NCBI GenBank assembly: GCA_020638975.1
Contig: JACKHN010000015.1
Span: 1-64,000, forward strand
Origin: Planctomycetaceae bacterium
GTDB lineage: Bacteria; Planctomycetota; Planctomycetia; Pirellulales; Pirellulaceae
Direction of reading: 5' to 3'
DNA: 64,000 bases
Position numbers and translations under genes: made by a program. Each line of letters opens with the position of its first letter. The first letter of the stretch is position 1. Below are positions 26,251 through 34,464 of the stretch, piece after piece. Under the pieces are notes generated by a model. The model did no database searches. It was not told the DNA's origin and worked only from the letters and a program-made list of their open reading frames with translations.

Positions 26251-27270
26251 CTAACGGTCATATCGGCCAATCGGCCACCGCCACACCACTCGCGTTTTTC
26301 CACCACCACCTCGGGCCGCCAGCATCTCGGTCACGTGCAAGTGACAGCAGAATCGCATGAAATCATCACTGCGTTGCAAGTAAGCTTGCCAATCGCCAAA
26401 GCGAGCGTCGTCGCGGAAGTAGACATAATTGGCCAGCCGCTTCGTGAATTCCGCGTCATTTCCGTGGTAAAGACGCGTATGCGACAGAACAGGTTCGTGT
26501 TGAGGACGGGCTGGCGGACGCTCAGCACTCGGCGGTGCCGGCACAAATCCGCGTGGATCGGGCCAGTCAGCTGGCAGTTGCGGTGGCGCGACCAATCCTG
26601 ATCCTACCGGTCCTTCGACGGGAACGGATTCTGAGGGTTGACTGCTTGGTTCGGGTTCTGCCGCCGGAGCGAGCAGTTCTTCGGCGGATGCCTGGGACAC
26701 TCTCGCGATGGATCTCGCTTCATCATCCGGGGCTGGGGGTGATTGCGTCTTGAGTTGTTCCTTCGCCAGGGCGAACTCCGCTTCAAAGACAAGCGACTCA
26801 GGAATAAACTCTTCTTCTGAGGTGCCCCACGGTAGCCCATAGCCCGCCGGAATTGGATGATAGCTGGGATTCGCCGCATACCAGCGAACCGCTAGCCCCA
26901 TTCGCGGTGGATAGTAGGGATCGAACTCCGTCACCGAGCCGACGACGATCGCGTCGACGTCCATGTATCGCGCGAGTGCTTGAAAATCTTCGGGAGTTCG
27001 CGGCGAGATGCCGCTAGCAACGACCATCTGCTTCGACACACCAACAGGTACGACTTCAAAGCCAGGAATTGCTTGCAATTCGTTGTAATAGGCAAGTGCG
27101 ACCTGATCCTGGTCGATCGTGGGATCATCGCTTTGGTTGTAGAACGGTAGGACGGCGACGCGACTGAGCTGCGGAAAAGGGTTGTGAAACGTGGGCTGAT
27201 GCACGATATCGGGAATGGCCGTGCAGCCAGCATTCACAACAAGTAGTAAGAGAAATCCCAGGTATCGCAT
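26251..27270 (-). CDS. Predicted lipoprotein with CsgG/LpoB-like N-terminal domain
   Basis: A 339-residue lipoprotein. The signal peptide ends at a lipobox (VVNAGC|TA, about residue 16). The following domain resembles proteins of the CsgG/LpoB/GNA1162 group (RVAVLPFYNQSDDPTID, YYNELQAIPGFEVVP, ARYMDVDAIVVGSVTEFDPYYPPRMGLAVRWY), which oligomerise in the cell envelope. The second half is Pro/Glu/Ala-rich low complexity, then a short folded C-terminal region with Tyr/Arg/Phe motifs (YVYFRDDARFGDWQAYL). It heads a set with a small protein and xerC. Confidence 0.75.
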   Translation of the reverse strand: MRYLGFLLLLVVNAGCTAIPDIVHQPTFHNPFPQLSRVAVLPFYNQSDDPTIDQDQVALAYYNELQAIPGFEVVPVGVSKQMVVASGISPRTPEDFQALARYMDVDAIVVGSVTEFDPYYPPRMGLAVRWYAANPSYHPIPAGYGLPWGTSEEEFIPESLVFEAEFALAKEQLKTQSPPAPDDEARSIARVSQASAEELLAPAAEPEPSSQPSESVPVEGPVGSGLVAPPQLPADWPDPRGFVPAPPSAERPPARPQHEPVLSHTRLYHGNDAEFTKRLANYVYFRDDARFGDWQAYLQRSDDFMRFCCHLHVTEMLAARGGGGKTRVVWRWPIGRYDR

Positions 27271-27312
27271 CGCGAGCAGGAGCCAGTCAATCGAGCAGGC
27301 CCCCCCGCTACG

Positions 27313-27354
27313 AAAAAAACCGGACGGATCGACAGAATCGACCCAATCCGGTTT
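27313..27354 (-). terminator. Rho-independent terminator after the DUF1080 gene
   Basis: Read on the minus strand, AAACCGGA pairs with TCCGGTTT (27354-27347 with 27324-27317) and the hairpin is followed by a run of T residues (27319-27313). It lies between the lipoprotein gene start and the DUF1080 gene end, in the orientation expected to end the DUF1080 transcript. Confidence 0.7.
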
Positions 27355-27434
27355 ATCGGCACATCTTCACACGCAGATCAGCTAATCTGGCGATTTCGAA
27401 GAGGCTTTGAAAACTTCTAGAGTGGCCTACGGCT

Positions 27435-27533
27435 GGTAGTGGTACAGTTTGCGATTCCTGGCAGTAGGATGGCCACTCTTGGCCGTCTTTTGTCGGGCAG
27501 GAGTGCCCGACTTACGGCGAACTGCACCACTAC
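27435..27533 (+). mobile_element. 99-bp miniature element, copy A, with exact 9-bp target duplication
   Basis: The ends are GGTAGTGGTACAGTTTG and CGAACTGCACCACTAC, imperfect terminal inverted repeats. The centre carries the palindrome GTCGGGCAGGAGTGCCCGAC and GGCCACTCTTGGCC. CCTACGGCT stands directly on both sides (27426-27434 and 27534-27542), a 9-bp target-site duplication. The right duplicate overlaps the last base of the DUF1080 stop codon. In the frame beginning at GTA (27436) the element contains no stop codon. Confidence 0.85.
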
Positions 27534-27541
27534 CCTACGGC

Positions 27542-28279
27542 TCACTCGATCTCTCTGATGCGGATGTCCTTGAATTCGACCCACATTGGCTTGCCAGCAT
27601 GAAGCTGAAGCGCAAGGATTCCGTCTAGCAAAGCAAGATCCGGGGCGTTGTCGGTAAAGTCAAGCACGAGGCGACCGTTGGTGTAGTGCTGGATGTGGTT
27701 TCCTTTGGCGATGATCACCACGTCGTTCCAATCGTCCAGCTTGAACAGTTTCTCGTAACTCTCGGCATCGATCAGCGAGCCGGTAACTTTCTTTCCGTCC
27801 TCGCCCCAGGTTGCCTTTTCGCCAACAAGACAGATACGTCCACGCTTGCCACCTTCGTCGTAGATGAAGCCAGAGACGTTCGGCAATTTGTTCTCGTTGC
27901 GAATCTCGTGCTGGTATCCGCGGACAACCCATTTGTTGCGAACGTTGCCCTCGGTGATGTGCTTGGAGCGATACTGAATGCCCGAGTTGTTCGTGGCGTT
28001 GCAGCGGAATGACAATCGCAACTCGAAATCCTTGGTCGTGCCATCTTGCCAAATGATGAACGTGTTGCCGTTCGCAGCATTCTCGGCGGTCGTTTCGCCA
28101 TGGATTACACCGTCCTTCACGGACCACAGTCGTGTGTCGCCGTCCCATCCGGCTAAATCCTTGCCATTGAAAATCTGTTTCATGTCCGATGGTTCCGCCG
28201 GTGCCGTCTGAGCGTCGTCAGCGGCGATTGCATGAAAGCAAAACAGGGCAAGAGCAGCAAAAGTAAAACAACGGATCAT
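27542..28279 (-). CDS. DUF1080 (3-keto-disaccharide hydrolase) domain protein, secreted
   Basis: A 245-residue protein with a signal peptide (MIRCFTFAALALFCFHAIA|AD) and a concanavalin-like beta-sandwich of the DUF1080 family (IFNGKDLAGWDGDTRLWSV, FELRLSFRCN, NSGIQYRSK, WNDVVIIAKGNHI). Characterised members hydrolyse or eliminate 3-keto-glycosides produced by oxidation of sugars at C3. It lies immediately downstream of the giant ThuA-dehydrogenase-cytochrome gene on the same strand (131 bp gap with an inverted repeat), so the two may act on the same substrate. A terminator follows. The stop codon touches a mobile element. Confidence 0.85.
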   Translation of the reverse strand: MIRCFTFAALALFCFHAIAADDAQTAPAEPSDMKQIFNGKDLAGWDGDTRLWSVKDGVIHGETTAENAANGNTFIIWQDGTTKDFELRLSFRCNATNNSGIQYRSKHITEGNVRNKWVVRGYQHEIRNENKLPNVSGFIYDEGGKRGRICLVGEKATWGEDGKKVTGSLIDAESYEKLFKLDDWNDVVIIAKGNHIQHYTNGRLVLDFTDNAPDLALLDGILALQLHAGKPMWVEFKDIRIREIE

Positions 28280-28332
28280 CGCGTTTCTCCAGGGGTGTAA
28301 AGGTACTTAGTGATTTCGAGTGTTTCGTGATT

Positions 28333-28420
28333 GGAACACTAATCGACGCTCATCAACACTAATCGAAGTGTCTTGCGCAAGTTGGCTGCATTAGTGTCGA
28401 TCAGTGTCAATTAGTGTTCC
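28333..28420. repeat. Inverted repeat of AACACTAAT units
   Basis: GGAACACTAATCGACGCTCATC (from 28333) matches, with some mismatches, the reverse complement of GATCAGTGTCAATTAGTGTTCC (ending 28420). Each arm contains two related units (AACACTAATCGA/AACACTAATCGA and TTAGTGTCGATC/TTAGTGTTCC). The right arm overlaps the end of the giant gene and supplies its TAA stop codon. Confidence 0.7.
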
Positions 28421-31400
28421 CCCACTCGGTTCGGTGTTTCTACGGTGATCGCCATAACGACCGGGGCCGTACTGTCAGGTCCTTTGACTAGCTGCAGCTC
28501 TTCGATCACGGCATCTCGTTGCGGTTGGACTACGAGGTAACGAATCTGTTTGCCTCGCAAATCGAACGCAAACTCTGATTCGGGCACGTCGACGCGGCGG
28601 ATGTAGTCGGCGAAGTGAATGCCGTTTTTCAATTCGTGATCTTCCGATTTGCCGTCCGCGTAACGAAGGCGAACGATCATCGAGACCGATCCCTGCTCGC
28701 CAAACGGACTGCCCCAACCGCTCACGCCGCTGAGCATGTGAATCGCCTTGGCCGATGTATTCACGGGCAACGCCACCTGCTTCGGCATGTCGGGCGGGAA
28801 TTTCCCATTCGGGCCATACAGCAACACGGCGTTAGGCACACGCGTGCCTTGCGGGTCGACCAACTGAAACGGCACGCCCGCGAAGTTCTTCGGCGTCCAG
28901 TCGGGGAAGATTAATGCTTCGGCCATCGTATCTTCGTTGACAAACATCCCGCGTGTACTGACGCTCGTAGCGACTTTGCGCAAATCGAGAGCGACAAAGC
29001 GACCCTTGGCTGTCAGGAACTCTAACAAATTGACGATGTCTTCATCGGGCACTTGCTTCTCGAACCCTTCGGGCATCAGTGACTTACGCGAGGAGATGAG
29101 TTCGTCGATCTCCGAGCGTTGAATCGCATGACGCTTGGCCTCGGCATCGATCAACTCCAAGGAAGTTCGTGTCTCGCTGGCCAACATCCCGGTCAATACG
29201 CGACCGGCGTCGGTAACAATCGTGTAGATGCGGAAGTTGCCTTCGACGCTGCGACTTGGATCGAGGATGTGCGTTAACAATTCGGTCTTGGGATGCACGG
29301 CCATGCCGGTCAAATCAGGCCCGATGTTCTCGCCCTCGCCGCTGTGCTTGTGGCATTTCGCACACTGCTTCTTAAACACGGCTTTCCCGAGTACCACGTC
29401 ACCCGACCGTTTGACCAAGGGCAGCTTCTCGTGCAGCACCTTCTCGCGGTCGGGGTTGGGCAACCCGCCGCTGGCCGCCAACAACTTCTGAGCTCTGACT
29501 TGGATCTGTTTGTCCGGGTGGTTACTCAACGCCTGTTTCTGGTCGAGTTTTAAGTCGGCCAACGAAATCTGTCCCGATTCAATTCCGTCCAGCAACGCGG
29601 TTGTCGTTTGCGGGCGTGACAACAACACTCGTAACGCATCATCTCGTAGTGCAGGCGTCGTTTGGGAGGCGAGTTCCACGAGTGCAATTCCCGTTTTCGA
29701 GGCGGTACTGGCGGTCAAGGACTCGATCAGTTGAACTGCCAATTCCGGTGCGGTTTGCGGTGTGACCAGTGCCAACAGGCTGGTAACGACGGCGTCGTCA
29801 TCAGCGCGGAACCTAATCAACTGATTTGCGGCGGCGGCACGCTCCTTGGCTGAAATCGTGGAATCACTGGCCGTTTCGAGCAACGCCTTGACGATCGCGC
29901 CAGCGTGTTTCTCAAGTTCCTTGCTGCCCCAGAGCGAGGCAAGTTGCAACAACTGTCCCTTCGAGCCAGAAGGGGCTCGTTCGAGCAACGCGACCAGCGA
30001 CTCCTCGGCCTCCGTCGAGATCTTCAATCGATGCGATTGCGGCCAGCCTTTGGCAAAGCCATCTAGTACCGCACCGATGAGTCGCGGATCGGAATTGGCA
30101 AGGCCTGCAACGATGGCTTCGATACTTTCGGCGTCCGCTTTGCCTCGCGCAAGGTGCTCGGCAACGATTGTTGCGATCGGCAGCGCCTTGCCGCCAAGAG
30201 CGTCAGACTTGTCTTTCCTTCCAGCGCTTGAATCAGCGAGCGACAACAGGAACGGAGTGGCCTGTGCTGCCGCAGCGGATGTTAAAGCATCTGCGATCCA
30301 GCGATCGGCGACATTCGTTGGTTCACGCACGAGTTTCGCGATCGCTACGCCGGCATCGTCGTATTCGGGCATGTCGGCTAGCGCGAGAGCCGCTGCCAAG
30401 CGGACGTGGGGATCAGTATCCCGTAGAGGCCCGAGGGAAACGACCGCCAACGAGGATACCTCTACCGCAGGCAGCACTGCGACCGCATTCTGTCGCACAC
30501 CAGCCGACAGATGCCCAAGTGCCTGTATCACTGCCTTGAATCCTTCAGCGGATGTATCGTCGAGAGCGCCAAGCCCCTTCAAAGTCCACAGAGCATGCAT
30601 GGCACCGACGTTCAGGCCGATGCTGTCAACCGAATTGTCACCGACCAATGCAATTAACTCTGGCACGACATCCAACTTGCCTCGCTCGACGAGCAATCGC
30701 TGAGCCTGCTTGCGCCATAGCATCGTCGGGTGCCGAAGGGTCGCCACCAGTTCGCTTGGTGATGCGGATGGAAGCGAGGGCGCGACGGTTGCGTCTTGCT
30801 GGCCTTGATCTCCCTTGTACGCCACGCGGTAGATCCGTCCGTGCTTTTTGTCTCGCAGATCTGATTCGTAGGCATTTCCTTTGCCCGTCTCGAACCCGTG
30901 CGGCGTGGGATTGTGTTGGACGATGTAGTTGTACCAATCGAGAACCCAGACATTGCCATCGGGACCAACCTCGGCCATGATCGGCGCGGACCACTCGTCG
31001 TCGCTGGCGACAAGATTACAAGGGCTTGTCGAATGGAAGTCCGCTCCATCGCGACGCAATTCGAACGTCCCGACAAGATGCCCGGTGGGACCGCAGACAA
31101 ACGCGGTGCGATTCCACCACGTCGATGGATACGTACGAGCGGTGTATAACGCGTGGCCAGCGCCTGCTGTGTAGCCACCGAACTGATCGACTTGCCTGAT
31201 ACGATCGGTAATCGGTTTGAACAAGTACGTGTCGGCGATCGAACCAAGTTGCTCAGGCGACCAGCCGCGAACTTGTTCGTAATAGCGATTAGCGATTGGC
31301 ATGTAGACGCTCGGGTTATGATTTGCGGTCGAGCCGAATACGAGTCCTTCTTCGCTGAAGCCAAGTCCCCAGGTGTTGTTATTCGTCGAGCGAACGAACT

Positions 31401-32871
31401 CTAAATCCGTGACTCGAAGCATATCGGTGTTACTCAGTCGAAAGCGAAAGAAACCCATTCGAAACGATTGTTGTTCCACGCCTTCGATCACCGGCGTGGA
31501 ATTGTTGTAGCCCTGCATGGCCCAAATCCAGTTGTCCATCCCATACTGAAAATTGCTAACACCGCCATGTGTGTCGCCGAACGCCCAGTTCGAGATCAGC
31601 ACCTTTCGAACGTCGGCCTTATCGTCGCCATCGGTGTCCTTCAAGAACAATGTCTCGACACCGTTCTGCACGACCGCTCCGCCATGAGAAATTACGATCG
31701 CCGTAGGAATACTAAGTTGTTCGGCGAAGACCGTGAACTTGTCAGCTCGTCCATCGCCGTCCGTGTCCTCACAAATACGAATTCGGTCGCGTCCCTTGCC
31801 TGCCGGCTGCAACTCGTTGGGATAGTCGTACGTTTCGCAAACCCACAGTCTTCCACGCTCGTCCCAGTTCATGGCGATGGGCTTGCCGCCGAGATCAGGT
31901 TCGCTCGCGAACAACTGCATCTCGAAATCGACTGGGGTCACGTAGTGCTTTATGGATTCTTCCGCCGACAACGGCAATTGCATTTCTGTTCGAGGGTCGC
32001 CCTGCACACCCCATTTTGCTCCCGGAGTGTAATTCGGAATCTTGGGTCCTACGTCGATGTAGTCGAACGGTTTCACATCGGTTCGAAGGGCCGTCATCTC
32101 GGGGGCTTCAAAGCGGTTCGCATCGACAAAGCCCGGCACCTTCGAGAGGTCATCGCCGCAAGCCCACCGGATGCCGCGTTCAAGCAGATTCTGAAAGCCC
32201 GCTTGCCCCCAAGTTCGCTCGTCGTGTCCCCAGGCTGTATAGAAGACTCGGCCCGCTCCGTGAGTTCGAATCCAGGTCCAAGGTTCTCGTGCGCTGCCTT
32301 CTTCTTGTGGGCCTTCGACGCGGTATTCGAGGACTGTCCGATTCGCTTCGTTATGTAGATGGTGGATGTAACTCTCGTCCCAACTCGTAAAACCATGAAA
32401 GCCTTTCATGATGGGATGCTCGGTCGCGGGAATCTGCGTTGCGAAGACGCCTGCACCATGTCGCTTGAATTGCGCACCCATCAATGCCACGATTTCGGGC
32501 GCGTTGCGAAAGCAATAAGTCGCGCAATGCAGCGGCACGAAACCCTTCCCGGACTCGACGAACTTCAGCAACGCAGCGGCCTGTGCCGGTGCGATCTCGT
32601 CGATGTTGGCGTAAACGATCAAGCCGTCGTACTTGTTGAGCGTGTCGGGCTGCAGAGAGTTCATGTCATCCGTGTACGTCAGTGCGACGCCTCGCTGCTT
32701 AAGTACCGGGGCGAGTTGCTGAAAGAAAACGGCCGGCCGATGGTGGCCGTTGTCTCCGAGAAACAGAAGTTCTAACGCGTCGGACTCTGCGGCTCGGGAA
32801 GCGTCGACGAAGGAAAGACAGATCAGAAGAAGTGCCAAACCCGTGAGGGATCGGGACAGAATACGAGTCAT
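28411..32871 (-). CDS. Giant ThuA / membrane-bound dehydrogenase / HEAT / cytochrome c protein
   Basis: A 1486-residue secreted protein of the PVC-type. In order: a signal peptide (MTRILSRSLTGLALLLICLSF...), a ThuA-type flavodoxin-like domain (about residues 30-240; FVPLHCATYCF, GRVFYTAWGHDE), a dehydrogenase propeller (about 290-730; WVCETYDYPNE, EDTDGDGRADKF), HEAT repeats (about 750-1110), a c-type heme site CAKCHKHSGEGENIGPDLTG (near residue 1170) and a C-terminal jelly-roll-like domain. ThuA is known from trehalose/3-keto-sugar catabolism. The likely role is oxidising a glycoside with electrons passed to the heme. The ATG at 32871 has GGAG and gives the signal peptide; the upstream ORF extension is rejected. 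Confidence 0.88.
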   Translation of the reverse strand: MTRILSRSLTGLALLLICLSFVDASRAAESDALELLFLGDNGHHRPAVFFQQLAPVLKQRGVALTYTDDMNSLQPDTLNKYDGLIVYANIDEIAPAQAAALLKFVESGKGFVPLHCATYCFRNAPEIVALMGAQFKRHGAGVFATQIPATEHPIMKGFHGFTSWDESYIHHLHNEANRTVLEYRVEGPQEEGSAREPWTWIRTHGAGRVFYTAWGHDERTWGQAGFQNLLERGIRWACGDDLSKVPGFVDANRFEAPEMTALRTDVKPFDYIDVGPKIPNYTPGAKWGVQGDPRTEMQLPLSAEESIKHYVTPVDFEMQLFASEPDLGGKPIAMNWDERGRLWVCETYDYPNELQPAGKGRDRIRICEDTDGDGRADKFTVFAEQLSIPTAIVISHGGAVVQNGVETLFLKDTDGDDKADVRKVLISNWAFGDTHGGVSNFQYGMDNWIWAMQGYNNSTPVIEGVEQQSFRMGFFRFRLSNTDMLRVTDLEFVRSTNNNTWGLGFSEEGLVFGSTANHNPSVYMPIANRYYEQVRGWSPEQLGSIADTYLFKPITDRIRQVDQFGGYTAGAGHALYTARTYPSTWWNRTAFVCGPTGHLVGTFELRRDGADFHSTSPCNLVASDDEWSAPIMAEVGPDGNVWVLDWYNYIVQHNPTPHGFETGKGNAYESDLRDKKHGRIYRVAYKGDQGQQDATVAPSLPSASPSELVATLRHPTMLWRKQAQRLLVERGKLDVVPELIALVGDNSVDSIGLNVGAMHALWTLKGLGALDDTSAEGFKAVIQALGHLSAGVRQNAVAVLPAVEVSSLAVVSLGPLRDTDPHVRLAAALALADMPEYDDAGVAIAKLVREPTNVADRWIADALTSAAAAQATPFLLSLADSSAGRKDKSDALGGKALPIATIVAEHLARGKADAESIEAIVAGLANSDPRLIGAVLDGFAKGWPQSHRLKISTEAEESLVALLERAPSGSKGQLLQLASLWGSKELEKHAGAIVKALLETASDSTISAKERAAAANQLIRFRADDDAVVTSLLALVTPQTAPELAVQLIESLTASTASKTGIALVELASQTTPALRDDALRVLLSRPQTTTALLDGIESGQISLADLKLDQKQALSNHPDKQIQVRAQKLLAASGGLPNPDREKVLHEKLPLVKRSGDVVLGKAVFKKQCAKCHKHSGEGENIGPDLTGMAVHPKTELLTHILDPSRSVEGNFRIYTIVTDAGRVLTGMLASETRTSLELIDAEAKRHAIQRSEIDELISSRKSLMPEGFEKQVPDEDIVNLLEFLTAKGRFVALDLRKVATSVSTRGMFVNEDTMAEALIFPDWTPKNFAGVPFQLVDPQGTRVPNAVLLYGPNGKFPPDMPKQVALPVNTSAKAIHMLSGVSGWGSPFGEQGSVSMIVRLRYADGKSEDHELKNGIHFADYIRRVDVPESEFAFDLRGKQIRYLVVQPQRDAVIEELQLVKGPDSTAPVVMAITVETPNRVGEH

Positions 32872-33105
32872 TAAATCGCTCCAGGAACTTTCCGCGGTCG
32901 GCTCGGCAGGGGCCCTCCTACGAACCGGGCGGCACCCGCCGAAGGCAGAGCACGCTATTCTACTCGCGATTGTCCGGCCTGCTACTCGGACGTCGGTCAT
33001 TTGACGTGGGTCTGACCTGTCGGCAACCGCGTGGGTTCGCTATTCTGATGGGTTGAATCAAGGCGATTATCCACTGTGTATTTGTCTAGGCGAGGAGAAT
33101 CACAC

Positions 33106-33285
33106 ATGTCCGGTCATGAAGGTGAAAACGCGGTTTGGAAAGATAGCTTCAGCGAGAAGGTTCGCAAGGAGCAACGAGAAGACGACTCGGCAGCTTGGAA
33201 CGCGGTCACCGGACTGCTCATGACGATCATCACCATCGGCTTGAGTCTAGCACTGTTCACCGTCTGGGCCTGCTCCTCCTATTGA
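33106..33285 (+). CDS. Small single-helix membrane protein
   Basis: A 59-residue protein. The N-terminal half is charged (HEGENAVWKDSFSEKVRKEQ), followed by one hydrophobic helix (about residues 36-56, TGLLMTIITIGLSLALFTVWA) and a short tail ending in Cys-Ser-Ser-Tyr. The ATG at 33106 has GAGGAG nine bases upstream, a strong site, and the next gene starts 10 bp after its stop. This makes a real small gene likely. Function unknown. Confidence 0.65.
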   Translation: MSGHEGENAVWKDSFSEKVRKEQREDDSAAWNAVTGLLMTIITIGLSLALFTVWACSSY

Positions 33286-33295
33286 TTGCGCCGAC

Positions 33296-33724
33296 GTGTC
33301 ACACGATTTCCGTGATTACGCTCAAGGCCTTCCTTCGCAGCCTGCACCGCCTCCCAAATCTTCCAAGACGCCGATCATTCTCGCCGCTGTTGGCGGCTTC
33401 GGGCTGTTCATGATCTTGGTGTGTTGCGGTGCCGGCGTGTGGGTGATTCAGTTCGGGATGAACGTCATCAGCGCGGACATCGAGAATCAACTACGCGATC
33501 ACCCACAGATCAAAGAACACGTCGGCGAGATTCAGACGCTGGAAGTCGACTGGGGCAAGAGCCTGGCGGAGGACGACTACGACATTTGGACGTACGACAT
33601 CGAGGGTAGCAAGGCGAGGGGCGAAGTGATTGTCGAGTCGAAAAGCGAAGACGACGGCGAAGTGATCGAAGCCGCAACGCTTCGCTTATCAACGGGCAAA
33701 ACGATCGAGTTGTCTTTCGATTGA
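33296..33724 (+). CDS. Small membrane-anchored protein, possibly Coa1-like
   Basis: A 142-residue protein read from GTG. A proline-rich N-terminus (PSQPAPPPKSSKTP) leads to one membrane helix (about residues 26-52), followed by a domain with alternating polar strands (VGEIQTLEVDWGKS, YDIEGSKARGEVIVESKSED). The pattern resembles the Coa1 group of cytochrome oxidase assembly proteins, which is a weak similarity by eye. It is directly downstream of the 59-residue gene, and ends 13 bp from a convergent gene remnant. Confidence 0.6.
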   Translation: MSHDFRDYAQGLPSQPAPPPKSSKTPIILAAVGGFGLFMILVCCGAGVWVIQFGMNVISADIENQLRDHPQIKEHVGEIQTLEVDWGKSLAEDDYDIWTYDIEGSKARGEVIVESKSEDDGEVIEAATLRLSTGKTIELSFD

Positions 33725-33737
33725 TGTGGTTGTACTG

Positions 33738-34142
33738 CTAGTCGCGATACACACCGAAGCGAGACCAATTCGCGGCGGGCCAATATAGATAGTCGACATA
33801 GCCGATCACGTCCCCGACGTGGATCGGAGCGAACTGACGACTGTCTCTCGATCGCGATCGGTTGTCACCCATGACAAACACGCACCGCCGAGGTACGACG
33901 AGGTCAGTGGGCGGTTGAGTAGTTTCACTTTGGCCTGCGTCGTCTACGCCAAGCATCACCAGATAACGAACGCCCGATTGCGTCTCGTAGAAAACATCTC
34001 GGTCGATATGGTCGCGAATCGCTTCAAGACTCTCGATGGGTACGCGTTCGCGTTTGAGGGGCTTGCCGTTGATTTCGACGACATCGCTGTTAATCAGATT
34101 ACGATCACCCGCAACGGCAATCACTCATTTGATAAAGATCTT
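33738..34142 (-). pseudogene. Signal peptidase I remnant with nonsense codon in box D
   Basis: The open part (33738-34124) encodes the C-terminal half of a type I signal peptidase, VIAVAGDRN and the box E motif VMGDNRSRSRDSR, followed by FAPIHVGDVIGYV. The catalytic Ser box (SMxPT) is missing. In the same frame just upstream the sequence reads KIFIK, then TGA (34127-34125), then VIAVAGD. Intact proteins have Lys-Arg before VIAVxGD, so TGA replaces the CGA arginine codon directly after the catalytic lysine. Another in-frame TAA stands 24 codons further up (34202-34200). The call is a decayed gene. A functional short protein is unlikely. Confidence 0.75.
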
Positions 34143-34279
34143 ACCGCCCACTACTTGGGCCACGCCAACGATTGTCCTCGCGAATGTTTGATTACAGGGT
34201 TATACAGCCATGCCGCCAAAAGGTTCCCGTAATTCGCCGAGACAACTGCAATCTTTCGGCTGGGCAGCGCTCAACAGCA

Positions 34280-34378
34280 GGTAGCGGTACAGTTTGGCAT
34301 TCCGGAACGTAGGACGGCCACTCTTGGCCGTCTTATGTCGGGCAGGAGTGCCCGACCTACGGCAAACTGTACCACGAC
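34280..34378 (+). mobile_element. 99-bp miniature element, copy B
   Basis: The ends are GGTAGCGGTACAGTTTGG and CAAACTGTACCACGAC, with the same internal palindrome as copy A (GTCGGGCAGGAGTGCCCGAC). No target duplication can be recognised, which suggests an older or rearranged copy. In the frame starting GTA (34281) there is no stop codon. It lies in the gap between the signal peptidase remnant and the beta-helix gene, and an ORF running from it into the next gene is accidental. Confidence 0.85.
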
Positions 34379-34464
34379 TCTACGGCGCAGCGATTTGTGA
34401 AAACCAGGTCGGTCCGCTATGTTTTCACTGGTCTTCGCATCAGCAAGTTGCAGGAGGTTCCAGC

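Noticed and set aside
32872..33000. N-terminal extension of the giant dehydrogenase protein
   Set aside because: Pro/Arg-rich sequence with no export signal; the signal peptide begins at 32871.
34294..34464. Upstream extension of the beta-helix protein
   Set aside because: It consists of the 99-bp element and spacer, and the Tat signal starts at 34465 with a strong ribosome binding site.
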